In this document: in pieces, positions 1 through 8,081 of the stretch
Position numbering within the stretch: position 1 is the first letter of the stretch
How the letters are laid out: every line of letters starts with the position of its first letter
Source: Sphingomonas sp.
GTDB taxonomy: Bacteria; Pseudomonadota; Alphaproteobacteria; Sphingomonadales; Sphingomonadaceae
NCBI RefSeq assembly: GCF_030145815.1
Contig: NZ_JAIXHL010000001.1
Coordinates: forward strand, 124,001 to 188,000
Direction of reading: 5' to 3'
DNA: 64,000 bases
Position numbers and translations under genes: made by a program
The notes under the pieces: model-generated
The model's database searches: none
Seen by the model: only the letters and a program-made list of their open reading frames with translations
What the model was told of the DNA's origin: nothing

Positions 1-1
1 G

Positions 2-700
2 CGCGCGGCCAAGGCGGCCGGCTTCGCGCTCGCCGAATTTCACCTGTGGCGCGACAAGCCGATCGACGCACTCGCCGCGGCGCTTGAGGAAACCGGCGTG
101 CGGCTGACCAGCCTGTGCGTCGATCCGCGCCGCTCGATCGTCGACCCGGCTGAGCGCGATGCGATGGTCACGGCAGTACGCGAAACGATCGCCGCGACTG
201 CGATCCTCGGCAAGCCGAACCTGATCGTCGCCTCCGGCTTCTGCGTCGATGGCATGAGCGAGGAAGAGCATTTCGCCAACGCCGTCACCGCCCTGCGCGC
301 GGCGGCGGATGCAGCGGAGGAGGCGGGCGTCATGCTGCTGCTCGAGCCGCTCAACACGCAATTGTTCGCCACCATGTATCTCGTCAGCACCAAGCTCGGC
401 CTCGATCTGGTCGAGGCGGTGGGCAGTCCGAACCTGCGTCTGCTGTACGATGTCTGGCACAGCGCCGTGATGGGCGAGGATATGGCGGAGGTGCTGGCAG
501 GCCGCATCCACCTCGTCGCGCACGTCCAGGTCGCCGACATGCCCGACCGCAATGAGCCCGGCACCGGCAGCCTCGACTGGGCTCAGGTCACGCGCACGCT
601 GCGCGACATCGGCTACACCGGGGCGATCGGCCTCGAATATTTCCCGACCATGCCGATGGACGAGTCACTAGCCCAGTCGCAGCGGATGCTCGCCGACTGA
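2..700 (+). CDS. Hydroxypyruvate-isomerase-like TIM barrel, 5' end cut by window
   Basis: The reading frame is open at the left edge, so the start lies outside the window; about 232 residues are visible. The protein belongs to the AP-endonuclease-2/xylose-isomerase-like TIM-barrel family. The segment LLLEPLNT carries the usual metal-binding glutamate of hydroxypyruvate isomerases, and NEPGTGSLDWAQV followed by GAIGLEYFPT matches the family's C-terminal pattern with its final glutamate ligand. It is the first visible gene of a same-strand run of three such isomerases, 63 nt before the next, so an operon is likely. In this cluster it may isomerise a keto-sugar released by the deglycosidase genes further right (inference). 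The true substrate cannot be read from the sequence. Confidence 0.8.
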   Translation, partial: RAAKAAGFALAEFHLWRDKPIDALAAALEETGVRLTSLCVDPRRSIVDPAERDAMVTAVRETIAATAILGKPNLIVASGFCVDGMSEEEHFANAVTALRAAADAAEEAGVMLLLEPLNTQLFATMYLVSTKLGLDLVEAVGSPNLRLLYDVWHSAVMGEDMAEVLAGRIHLVAHVQVADMPDRNEPGTGSLDWAQVTRTLRDIGYTGAIGLEYFPTMPMDESLAQSQRMLAD

Positions 701-763
701 AGCCCGCCGGGCAGAGCTTCCAACCGCCGTCGCCGACGGCGCATCCTATAGACGGACGACGCA

Positions 764-1720
764 ATGAACCTCGATCGGATCGCGATCAGCCTGGACCTGA
801 TCAACCGCCACTATCAGGAGCCGAACCGCAACCGGTTCGAGAGCCGCTATTTCTGGGAAGAACTCTACCCGCTGATCCGCGCGAGCGGGTTTCGCTCGAT
901 CGAGATCCCGTATGAGCCGGTCTGGCAGTTCGGCGGGCGCAGCGGCGTTCCGATGAACCGCTACTGCATCAACACCAAATATGAGTCGGCCGCCAACTAT
1001 CGCGCCGTGCTGGCCGACAGCGGCATCGATCATGTGACAGGCGTGACGTTCGACCCCAATTTGTTCATGCGGAACGATAATCTCGACTTCTTCTTCGGCG
1101 CGAGCGGGCATTTCGCGGGTGAGGCGGTGGCGCATGCCGGTGATCTGGGGGCGGACTATTTCGCGATCAGTCCGTCACCCTATCATGGCCGCGTCGCGCA
1201 CTATCACCCCGATCTGGAGGCGAAGCGCGCGGCCTTTACTGAGCGGACGCTTCAGTTGCTCGGCGGCTTGGCGGAAAAGGCCGCTGCGGCGGGCGTTACG
1301 CTGGTGCTGCGCAACGAATATTGGAGCCTGTTCCGTGGCGAACAGATCCTGTCCTTGCTCGACGCGCTGCCCGATGCGGTGAAGCTCGATGTCGATGTGG
1401 CGAGCCTGACGATCGCCGGCGTCGATCCGGCGGCGTTCATCGAAGCGCAGCAGGGCCGCATCGGCTGCGTACACCTGACCGATACGCAGTTCGTCGATCC
1501 GGGCGATGTGTGGAAAAGCGCGAACCCCGAATTCCCGGCGCATCGCGCGACGCAGGTGTTCCGCGATCCCGGTACGGGCAATGTCGATCTGCCCGGGATC
1601 GTTCAACTGCTTGATCGCCTGAACTATACCGGCCCGATCGTGTGCAGCGCGCGCCAGACGCGCGATCCCTTCCGCGCGCTGCTCCGCACGCGCGCGCTTC
1701 TCAACAAGCTACAGAACTAA
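764..1720 (+). CDS. Sugar phosphate isomerase/epimerase-like TIM barrel with an altered metal site
   Basis: This is a 318-residue AP-endonuclease-2-type barrel. Probable divalent-metal ligands are E185 (LVLRNEYW), D209 or D211 (KLDVDVAS) and H237 (CVHLTDT). The fourth ligand is normally a glutamate on the last strand. Here that strand reads PIVCSARQT, with S295 or A296 at the expected place, so the site looks incomplete. It sits between two related isomerase genes, 63 nt after the first and 19 nt before the third, in one presumed transcript. It could be a divergent isomerase, an epimerase with another metal arrangement, or a non-catalytic paralogue. The family is clear; the reaction is not. 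Confidence 0.8.
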   Translation: MNLDRIAISLDLINRHYQEPNRNRFESRYFWEELYPLIRASGFRSIEIPYEPVWQFGGRSGVPMNRYCINTKYESAANYRAVLADSGIDHVTGVTFDPNLFMRNDNLDFFFGASGHFAGEAVAHAGDLGADYFAISPSPYHGRVAHYHPDLEAKRAAFTERTLQLLGGLAEKAAAAGVTLVLRNEYWSLFRGEQILSLLDALPDAVKLDVDVASLTIAGVDPAAFIEAQQGRIGCVHLTDTQFVDPGDVWKSANPEFPAHRATQVFRDPGTGNVDLPGIVQLLDRLNYTGPIVCSARQTRDPFRALLRTRALLNKLQN

Positions 1721-1739
1721 GCCGGACGGAGCTGCCGCC

Positions 1740-2663
1740 ATGCCCAATATCCGCTACGCCAATATGTGCCACTGGAAGACCATTCCGTACCGGCAGATCG
1801 ACAATTTTCGCGAATTTTATTATGAGGATAAGACGAATAGCGCCTATTATTCCGATTGGGACACGATCCTGAAATATCAGTCCGTGCTGGGGTTTGACGG
1901 GATCGAGATCGCGCCCTGGGATCTGGCGGATATCCTCCCGCTGTTCGGGTCGCCCGAGAATTTCACGGCCTTCGCCAAGGAGCGCGGGGTCGAGGTGATC
2001 GGCATGTTTCACGGCGCCCATGCCTCGCATGACGCCGGCCATTTCGACGAAGCCGTGCGCGCCGGCCGTGAGGCCGTGGACACGATCGTCAAATTCGGCG
2101 GCACCTACATGAACACCTGTCCGACGCAGAATTATTGCGGGACCGGCCCGCTGAGCCGGGATCAGGTTCAGCAATGTGCAAAGGTGATGAACGAGATCGG
2201 TCGCTATGCCACCGATCACGGCGTCAAGATTGGCCTGCACAATGAGTTTTTCTGCGCGATCAATATCGAGAATCACCGCGAGCTGATCGAATCGACTGAC
2301 CCGAAGCTGGTGCATTATTGCATCGACACCGCCCAGATTTCGATCATGGGCGAGGATCTGCTGACCTTCTACAATGACTATCACGACCGGATCAGCACCT
2401 TCCACCTGAAGGATACCGGCTCGGCGCGCCAGCCCGACAGCGTCCGCTACGCGCGCGATCCCGAAATTGCCGATGATGGCACGCGCTGGTTCTGGGAGCC
2501 GGGGCTGGGCGAACTCGATCTCAAGGGCCTGTACCGGCTGCTCAAGCAGCACGGGTTCAAGGGCTGGATGTCGATCGAGTATGACGGCTCGCCCGATCTC
2601 CTCGCGTCGATGGCGCTGACCCGCTACCACCTGGATAACGTGCTGCGCCCGATCTACGACTGA
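1740..2663 (+). CDS. Sugar phosphate isomerase/epimerase-family TIM barrel
   Basis: This 307-residue protein is the third isomerase-family barrel in the left operon. All four usual metal ligands can be placed: E169 (GLHNEFF), D196 (YCIDTAQ), H222 (TFHLKDT) and E280 (WMSIEYDG). An intact site suggests an active metal-dependent sugar isomerase, epimerase or ketose aldol-type enzyme. It follows the preceding gene by 19 nt. It then converges on the minus-strand GntR gene across an 83-nt gap that contains a short GC-rich hairpin (GGGCGGCTTGCCCGCC) but no clear T-tract. The likely role is conversion of a keto-sugar from glycoside cleavage (inference from neighbours). The substrate is unknown. Confidence 0.85.
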   Translation: MPNIRYANMCHWKTIPYRQIDNFREFYYEDKTNSAYYSDWDTILKYQSVLGFDGIEIAPWDLADILPLFGSPENFTAFAKERGVEVIGMFHGAHASHDAGHFDEAVRAGREAVDTIVKFGGTYMNTCPTQNYCGTGPLSRDQVQQCAKVMNEIGRYATDHGVKIGLHNEFFCAINIENHRELIESTDPKLVHYCIDTAQISIMGEDLLTFYNDYHDRISTFHLKDTGSARQPDSVRYARDPEIADDGTRWFWEPGLGELDLKGLYRLLKQHGFKGWMSIEYDGSPDLLASMALTRYHLDNVLRPIYD

Positions 2664-2746
2664 GGGCGGCTTGCCCGCCGCGCCGACCGGGTTCGGAGGG
2701 GGGGGGCGAGAGCGCGCGCGCGGTCGGTATCGGGCTGCCCGGGCGA

Positions 2747-3418
2747 TCAGCCCGCCTGCGGGTAGTCGAAGCCTTTCTCGATAATGATTTCTGCGATCTT
2801 CTCGCGGCTGATCCTGATGAAGGCACTCGCGTCCTCGACACTCGGAATGGCGCTGTCGAACCGCGTCCCAAGGTCAAAGATCGCGCGAACGTCCTCCTTG
2901 TGGCGACTGATCGAATGAAAGATCCGGTCCATTTCTGCCGACAGGTTGCGGTAGATAGCCTGGAGGGGAGGATTGCGCGTGGCCTCTGCCAGAAGGTCAA
3001 AGCGATGCCGGGAAAGCCGGATCCAGTCTTCCGGGTTGAGCTTCGCCCTGCGGACCGCCCGCATAAGCTCGTTCTGTATGGCGTCCAACGCCGCAGCTTG
3101 CTCGAGCGTCATCCGTTCCTGACCCAACTGGATGATCAACGGCGACACCGCACTCCACACCGTGAAAAAGTCGTCCACGGACTTCAAGGTCAGTCCTGCC
3201 ACGCGATAACCGCGGCGGGGGATGGTCTCGACAAGGCCATCATGGTTGAGGCGATCCAACGCCTCGCGCACCGGCATCGCTCCGAAGCCGGTCTCCTCTG
3301 ATATCTCTCGCTCGGTAAAGCGCATTCGGGGTGGCATTTTCAATGACACGATCCGTTCCCGGAGAAGCGCATAGGCTTGGTCCGAGAGCGTCAGTTTTTG
3401 TCCATCTCGCTCTGCCAT
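2747..3418 (-). CDS. GntR-family transcriptional regulator, FCD (FadR) subfamily
   Basis: This is a 223-residue regulator. Residues about 12-75 form a winged helix-turn-helix (LSDQAYALLRERI, then FTEREISEETGFGAMPVREA and a basic wing RRGYRV). Residues about 85-215 are the all-helical FCD ligand-binding domain. FCD regulators usually respond to small organic acids or sugar acids and repress adjacent catabolic operons. It is divergent from the FAD monooxygenase, and the 169-nt gap between them holds a perfect GTGATATATCAC palindrome, a good operator candidate. Similar sequences occur in the deglycosidase/MFS intergenic region, so it may control the whole left cluster. The ligand is unknown. Confidence 0.88.
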   Translation of the reverse strand: MAERDGQKLTLSDQAYALLRERIVSLKMPPRMRFTEREISEETGFGAMPVREALDRLNHDGLVETIPRRGYRVAGLTLKSVDDFFTVWSAVSPLIIQLGQERMTLEQAAALDAIQNELMRAVRRAKLNPEDWIRLSRHRFDLLAEATRNPPLQAIYRNLSAEMDRIFHSISRHKEDVRAIFDLGTRFDSAIPSVEDASAFIRISREKIAEIIIEKGFDYPQAG

Positions 3419-3519
3419 CCAACCACTCCAGTTCGGCGTCGCGCCTCAGCACCCATGCCTCCGCCAGCGCGCGCTGACAAGATTGCAGCGCTTGACCGGG
3501 ACAGCGTCGGCATGCAACG

Positions 3520-3531
3520 GTGATATATCAC
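3520..3531. promoter_or_regulatory. Palindromic operator candidate GTGATATATCAC
   Basis: A perfect 12-bp palindrome lies in the divergent region between the GntR-type regulator and the FAD monooxygenase, 57 nt before the monooxygenase ATG. Its core TGATATATCA recurs as TGATATATTA and TAATATATTA between the deglycosidase and MFS genes. The repeat within one cluster and its position next to the regulator support an operator role; binding is inferred. Confidence 0.5.
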
Positions 3532-3587
3532 GAGAAAACGGGTGTGGTTGCATCGCTGCACTGCTTTAAAAATTGGGAGGGGGCGAA

Positions 3588-4751
3588 ATGCCAAAGTTGC
3601 AGAAGATCCTGGTTGTCGGCGCGGGCATCGGTGGCCTGTGCACAGCGATCGCGCTTGCCCGGATCGGCGTCGAGGTCGACGTCATTGAAATCAAGCCGGA
3701 CAATTCGGTCCCAGGCGTCGGATGGGGCTTGCGGACCAATGGGTTGCGGGCTCTGCGCGAGATTGGGCTGCTTGAATCGACGCTCGCCCTTGGGTTTCCG
3801 ACGCCGCCGCTTTCCTATTACGATCGGAATGGCCGGCATGTGGTCGATATTCCATATGGGCGCCAGTTCGACGGGATGCCGAACAACGTCCAACTGCCGC
3901 GCCTGGGCTTTCTGGAGATGGCCAGCGCCCATGCCCGGGAGGTGGGTTGCACCATCAAGATGGCGACGACGGCTGTCGACATCGAGCCGGATGCCGACGG
4001 GGTTACGGTTGAGCTGAGCGACGGATCGTCGGGCCGCTATGATCTCGTGATCGGCTTCGACGGCATCAATTCGAGTATTCGGCGCTATTTGTTCGGCGAG
4101 AAGCACGTCCCCACGCCAAGTGGCGGCGTGGCCTGGCGCGCCCCGGTGCGGGCCCCGGACACACTGAAGGGCGCGATGTTCTGCCACGGCTTCGGCGGCA
4201 AAGTCGGTTTCGTCCCGCTGGCTGGCGGCATGATGTACGTGATCGTCACGCATTATGAGGAAGGTCGTCCACGTCACGATCCCGCAGCCTTCCCAGAGCT
4301 CATGTATCAAAGGGCGCGGGCGATGATGGGCGATTCCGTCTTCATGGCGGAGGAGATCGCATCGCTGCGGACTGCCACCAACGTCGCCTATACTCCGCTC
4401 GACACCGTCATGGTGCCATATCCGTGGCATCGGGGGCGGGTCATGATCATGGGCGACGCCGCACACGCCATGACCCCCTATCTCGGATCGGGCGCCGCGA
4501 TGGCGATCGAGGACGGGGTGGTCTTTGCACAGCTCCTGCAGAGCGACGACACGCTCTACGACGTGCAGACCAAGTTCATGGCCAGGCGGTACCCGCGCGT
4601 GAAGACCGTGTGGGATACGTCACTGCAGATGATGCACGAGGAGTTCGACTCCGCGACCCCCGAGGCGCTCGAGCGACGCCTGGCGCACCTCGTGAATGAA
4701 GAGCCAGCCGCGCTCGACTACGTCCACCGCATTCTGGAAAGCGATTACTGA
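3588..4751 (+). CDS. FAD-dependent monooxygenase (p-hydroxybenzoate hydroxylase/UbiH-like)
   Basis: The ATG at 3588 is chosen because the purine-rich GGGAGGGGG lies just before it; an upstream TTG in frame would bury that ribosome site. The 387-residue product has the N-terminal dinucleotide motif VVGAGIGG (about residues 9-16) and the second FAD motif GDAAHAMTP near residue 289, followed by GSGAAMAIEDG. These are marks of class A flavoprotein monooxygenases, which hydroxylate phenolic rings using NAD(P)H and O2. Its stop overlaps the next start (TGATG), so translation is probably coupled to the GH39-like gene. In context it may act on a phenolic aglycone. It is not the GMC- or Gfo/Idh-type oxidase known to initiate C-glycoside breakdown. 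Confidence 0.85.
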   Translation: MPKLQKILVVGAGIGGLCTAIALARIGVEVDVIEIKPDNSVPGVGWGLRTNGLRALREIGLLESTLALGFPTPPLSYYDRNGRHVVDIPYGRQFDGMPNNVQLPRLGFLEMASAHAREVGCTIKMATTAVDIEPDADGVTVELSDGSSGRYDLVIGFDGINSSIRRYLFGEKHVPTPSGGVAWRAPVRAPDTLKGAMFCHGFGGKVGFVPLAGGMMYVIVTHYEEGRPRHDPAAFPELMYQRARAMMGDSVFMAEEIASLRTATNVAYTPLDTVMVPYPWHRGRVMIMGDAAHAMTPYLGSGAAMAIEDGVVFAQLLQSDDTLYDVQTKFMARRYPRVKTVWDTSLQMMHEEFDSATPEALERRLAHLVNEEPAALDYVHRILESDY

Positions 4752-6208
4752 TGACTAGAGACCCTATTGCGAGGCTGTCCGTCAATGCGGGCGTTTCGAT
4801 CGGCGATATGCGCAAGCTCCACGGTACGACGGGCATTCCTGCGCCGGCCCCCGGCACCGAGAGCGTTCCCGACATTCTGGACGTGTGGAGGGCGGCGCAT
4901 GTGACGCTCGTCCGGTCATACGACTGGGTGTCGCGGCTCGATACAGTCGATAACCCTACGAGCCTGTTTCCCGACTGGTCGGCCGACCCGAGCGATCCGG
5001 CGAACTATAATTTCGCCGGGACCGATGCGTGGGTCAGCCAGGTGCGTTCGCTCGGCGCGGACATCATGTTTACCATCGCCAGCGAAATTCCGGCGAACAA
5101 ACAGCCGGTCCGTGACTTGGCGAAGTACGAGCAAGTGGTCGAGAACATCGTGCGCCACTATGTATGCGGGTGGGGCAATGGGTTCGAAAACGCCATCACG
5201 CATTGGGAATTCGGGGATCAGCCCGACTTCGGCAGCCTGCATTTTTCCGGCACGCCCGAGCAATTCTATCACATGTATGCCGCCGCTGCGCGCGCGGTGA
5301 AGTGTGTCGACCTCGGCCTTCAGTTTGGCGGACCGTGCATCGCGTTTCCGTTGAACGAAGGCCCGTTCCGCGAAGGGTTGCTGACCTTCATCAAGGATCA
5401 GTCGCTGCCTTTGGATTTCCTGTCGTGGATGTGGTACGGCGACAACTCACGCGATCCGCTCGATTTCCGCACGATTGCGGCAGAGGTCCGTACGGTCGCC
5501 GACCAGCATGGGTTCGGCGGTACCAGGCTTATGCTCTCCTATTGGAGCATGACCGGCATTCCGACGGCGAAATTCGAAGACGCCGACAACGCGGCCTTCA
5601 TCGCGGCGGCGGCCGTCTACATGCAGGACTCGGCGGTCGATCAGGCGATCTTCTTTCGCGCCGATACGGGGGCTGATTTCCACTATAAGTTCCGGGATCC
5701 CGCCGGGATCTTCGAACCCGATGGCAGTGAGAATGCGCGGACGAGCGCATTCCGCCTGGTCGGTCGAACCTTGGCCGCGACGGAGCGTCTCGCTGTTTCG
5801 GGTGGAGATGAAAAGGGATTTGCAGCGCTGGCTGGCCAGACCGCGGACAGCGACACCGTTCGCATTCTGATCGCCAACTACGCCATCCCGGACTCCTACC
5901 TCAACGCCCGGGATCGCGACGTGTTCGAATTCCAGGTGCCGATCGGCGCCGAACGCGTGAACATGTCCTTGAACGTTCCGCCCAGGCGCGTCGACGCCGG
6001 GAGCGTGGGATATACCGGCTATACGCTAGAGGTCAGCGATCTCCCTTGGGGCCAGGGCCGCTACAAGGTCGTCCGATATCGCGCAGACGCACAGCATAGG
6101 GGCGACATGCTGGGATCGTACGAAGGCGAGGGCACCAGTGTCACCATCGAGAGCAGCCTGCCGGCACCCGGCGTGGAGCTGATCGAGATTACGCGTATCC
6201 CGTCTTGA
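4751..6208 (+). CDS. GH39-like TIM-barrel protein lacking the usual catalytic glutamates
   Basis: This 485-residue cytosolic protein has no signal peptide. Residues about 20-340 look like a glycoside-hydrolase-39-type (beta-xylosidase) barrel, followed by a C-terminal beta-rich domain about residues 350-485. In GH39 the acid/base sits in a W-x-x-NEP motif. Here the corresponding stretch is HWEFGDQPDFG, with Q157 in place of the glutamate. The nucleophile normally lies in a TEWN-like motif; here MLSYWSMTG puts Y264 at that place. Both changes suggest it does not hydrolyse O-glycosides by the classical double displacement. Its start overlaps the monooxygenase stop. The fold assignment is by eye and the function is unknown. 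Confidence 0.6.
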   Translation: MTRDPIARLSVNAGVSIGDMRKLHGTTGIPAPAPGTESVPDILDVWRAAHVTLVRSYDWVSRLDTVDNPTSLFPDWSADPSDPANYNFAGTDAWVSQVRSLGADIMFTIASEIPANKQPVRDLAKYEQVVENIVRHYVCGWGNGFENAITHWEFGDQPDFGSLHFSGTPEQFYHMYAAAARAVKCVDLGLQFGGPCIAFPLNEGPFREGLLTFIKDQSLPLDFLSWMWYGDNSRDPLDFRTIAAEVRTVADQHGFGGTRLMLSYWSMTGIPTAKFEDADNAAFIAAAAVYMQDSAVDQAIFFRADTGADFHYKFRDPAGIFEPDGSENARTSAFRLVGRTLAATERLAVSGGDEKGFAALAGQTADSDTVRILIANYAIPDSYLNARDRDVFEFQVPIGAERVNMSLNVPPRRVDAGSVGYTGYTLEVSDLPWGQGRYKVVRYRADAQHRGDMLGSYEGEGTSVTIESSLPAPGVELIEITRIPS

Positions 6209-6235
6209 GGCGCGTTATGGGAGGACTATAAAATG

Positions 6236-6274
6236 GGCGGGCACCATGTCGCCGATTTGGTCATGGCGCCCGCC
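6236..6274 (-). terminator. Hairpin between convergent genes
   Basis: GGCGGGC-A-CCATG (6236-6248) pairs with CATGG-C-GCCCGCC (6262-6274), a 12-bp stem with one mismatch and a 13-nt loop. Read on the minus strand it is followed by CATTTTATAG, giving a T-rich tail. It probably ends the deglycosidase transcript and may also end the convergent monooxygenase/GH39-like transcript. Confidence 0.6.
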
Positions 6275-6285
6275 TCGCCCTTATG

Positions 6286-6675
6286 TCACGCGACCGTCAG
6301 CGTTTTTGCGTCCGAATTGACCGAAGGGAAGGGCATGTAGGAGACCCGCAGCCGCTGGGCGAATTCCAGCCGGTGCTCTCCCGGTGCAAGCCCGCCATTG
6401 CGCGCGACGGTGATTGTCGCCGACGCACCGAACGGCCACCGCCGGTCGAACGCGGTTTCCATTTCGTCCAGGCTGAGTGGTCCATTGCCTTCATCGAAGC
6501 GGACCGCGTCGCGCGGAATCGGCTCACCGTCGACGGTCACATCCAACGCTTCCACCATCGACAGGCCAAGGCCACGATAATAGCCGAGCTTCGCCTCGAA
6601 CGCGAAGCCGCTCGGCGCGTCAGCCGGGCCGACATTGCGCAGACTGCCGTCCACGATCAGATATTTATCAAACAT
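6286..6675 (-). CDS. C-glycoside deglycosidase small (beta) subunit-like, DUF6379 type
   Basis: This 129-residue beta-rich protein begins MFDKYLIVDGSLRNVG and has the features I associate with the DUF6379 family, the small subunit of C-glycoside-cleaving enzymes (CarC, DfgB and DgpC types). Those small subunits form a tight complex with a TIM-barrel isomerase-like large subunit, and the pair cleaves the C-C bond of 3-oxo-C-glycosides. The gene overlaps the large-subunit gene by one base (TGATG), the adjacent arrangement known for this family. There is no signal peptide, so it is cytosolic. The family call is from recognition, not from a search; the main alternative is a related complex acting on another 3-keto-glycoside. 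Confidence 0.7.
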   Translation of the reverse strand: MFDKYLIVDGSLRNVGPADAPSGFAFEAKLGYYRGLGLSMVEALDVTVDGEPIPRDAVRFDEGNGPLSLDEMETAFDRRWPFGASATITVARNGGLAPGEHRLEFAQRLRVSYMPFPSVNSDAKTLTVA

Positions 6676-7673
6676 CAGCGGGCTCCTTCGGCTTGTGCGA
6701 TCAGGCGTTCAAACATGCGGTGCTGCCGCCGCAACTGCTCGCGGCTGTCGACCGGCTGGACGTCCTGGATCCAGCGATTTCCTTCATATTCGCTGGAGAG
6801 GTACCCGTCCCATCCGCCGGCGACCAACTCCGGGATCACTTCATCATAGGCGTGGGTGGGATCGCGGTCGTCTTCCGTCATCTCGTAGAACTTGGCCTGG
6901 ATATGCCGGAAATAGGGGATGTAGTCGCGGATCCGCTTCGGGTTGGCGTAGGGATGATGGCGCAGCGTCTCGGCCATGCGGATTTCAGCGGGATTGCCCT
7001 TCATCTTCACCGCCACCTCATAGATCGTGTATTCAGCCATGATCTTCTGTTCGTGCTGGTCGACGATGAACTGCGCGACCTCCGGGCGAACGCCTTGACG
7101 AATGAAGCGGTCGCGATAGACCGGTGGATAATGCTTCATGAAAATGCCCATGTCGGGCAGCAGGCCCAGATGCTTGGTGCCCAGCCTGTCCGCAATCTCG
7201 ACGGTACGCAGGATCCAAGCGTGCTCCATATGCCAAGGTGAATGAACCTCCACGCCCATGTGCACTTCGAGATCCTCGGCATAAGGCACACACCGCTCGA
7301 GGATGTCGGGACGGACGAAGACCAGCACGCGCATGTTGCGGATGCCGAGCCGGTTGCAGAGCACGAGGTCGCGGCGAATAGAGGCGACCTGCTCGTCATC
7401 TGTCATCAACCGGTCCTTGCGGGCCTTGGTATCGAGGAACATGTCGTAACAGGTGAGCTCCGTCCCATGCTTGGCCATCAGTTCCTGCCACCAGGCAACC
7501 TGGCGGTCGTCGATGTTCGGGAAGCTCGGCATGTTCTGTTCGGGGAGGATTTCGATCCCCTTCGCGCCAATCGACGCGGCGAACGCGACGCAGTCCTCGA
7601 TCGTCATCTGTCCAAGAAACATCTCTTCCTGGAAGCTGTACAGGCTGACGCCCCGTTTCACTCTGGCAGCCAT
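6675..7673 (-). CDS. C-glycoside deglycosidase large (alpha) subunit-like TIM barrel
   Basis: This 332-residue member of the AP-endonuclease-2/isomerase fold starts KRGVSLYSFQEE, a pattern I associate with CarB/DgpB/DfgA-type C-deglycosidases. Candidate metal ligands are E142 (VEVHSPWH), D174 (LLPDMGIF), H257 (YFRHIQAKF) and E295 (LSSEYEGN); H144 next to the first ligand is a candidate catalytic base. In known systems such enzymes bind Mn2+ and break the C-C bond of 3-oxo-glucosyl aromatics by an elimination-type reaction. The small subunit follows with a TGATG overlap. GGAGTGAGAAGAG precedes the ATG. A TGATATATTA operator-like site lies 16 nt upstream of the start, well placed for repression. 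Confidence in the family is fair; the substrate is inferred. Confidence 0.72.
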   Translation of the reverse strand: MAARVKRGVSLYSFQEEMFLGQMTIEDCVAFAASIGAKGIEILPEQNMPSFPNIDDRQVAWWQELMAKHGTELTCYDMFLDTKARKDRLMTDDEQVASIRRDLVLCNRLGIRNMRVLVFVRPDILERCVPYAEDLEVHMGVEVHSPWHMEHAWILRTVEIADRLGTKHLGLLPDMGIFMKHYPPVYRDRFIRQGVRPEVAQFIVDQHEQKIMAEYTIYEVAVKMKGNPAEIRMAETLRHHPYANPKRIRDYIPYFRHIQAKFYEMTEDDRDPTHAYDEVIPELVAGGWDGYLSSEYEGNRWIQDVQPVDSREQLRRQHRMFERLIAQAEGAR

Positions 7674-7688
7674 CTCTTCTCACTCCAC

Positions 7689-7698
7689 TGATATATTA
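7689..7698. promoter_or_regulatory. Operator-like site TGATATATTA (deglycosidase side)
   Basis: This differs by one base from the perfect palindrome TGATATATCA found beside the GntR gene. It lies 16-25 nt upstream of the deglycosidase start codon, a position where a bound repressor would block initiation. The role is inferred from recurrence and placement. Confidence 0.45.
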
Positions 7699-8071
7699 TT
7701 GTCTAAGGCCGGCCTGACAAACTGAAGCTGCAGTTCGCGTCCGGCGCCGCCGCTGGCGCTCTCGCGATGCAACCTCGGCCGCCGTCCTGCGCGGCGGTTC
7801 AGCGACGCATCGGAACTGCGAGTCCGCTCAATCGTCCATGATCCAATGATCTGCCTCTCCTGATCGGCGCCGCACAAAAATCTGGCATTTTCGTCGAGCA
7901 AAACCGTCCGCAAAGTGCGCACAAGCCAAAATTAGTATGACCATTCTGATTTTGTCAAATATTCGTTGTGCACGATCCATCGGCGCCTCGGCGATCAGAC
8001 GCCGCGCTGCGCTCCGGTCGCACAGGATCAGAAGGTCGGCGCCCGCACATCCCGAATTGAAACGTACTCCG

Positions 8072-8081
8072 TAATATATTA
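8072..8081. promoter_or_regulatory. Operator-like palindrome TAATATATTA (MFS side)
   Basis: A perfect 10-bp palindrome, 37-46 nt upstream of the MFS ATG. It is the third member of the TRATATATYA set in this cluster. An AT-rich palindrome could arise by chance, but all three copies fall in the cluster's control regions. Confidence 0.45.

Noticed and set aside
3588..4751. CarA-type glycoside 3-oxidase
   Set aside because: The motifs are those of p-hydroxybenzoate-hydroxylase-type monooxygenases, not GMC or Gfo/Idh oxidoreductases.
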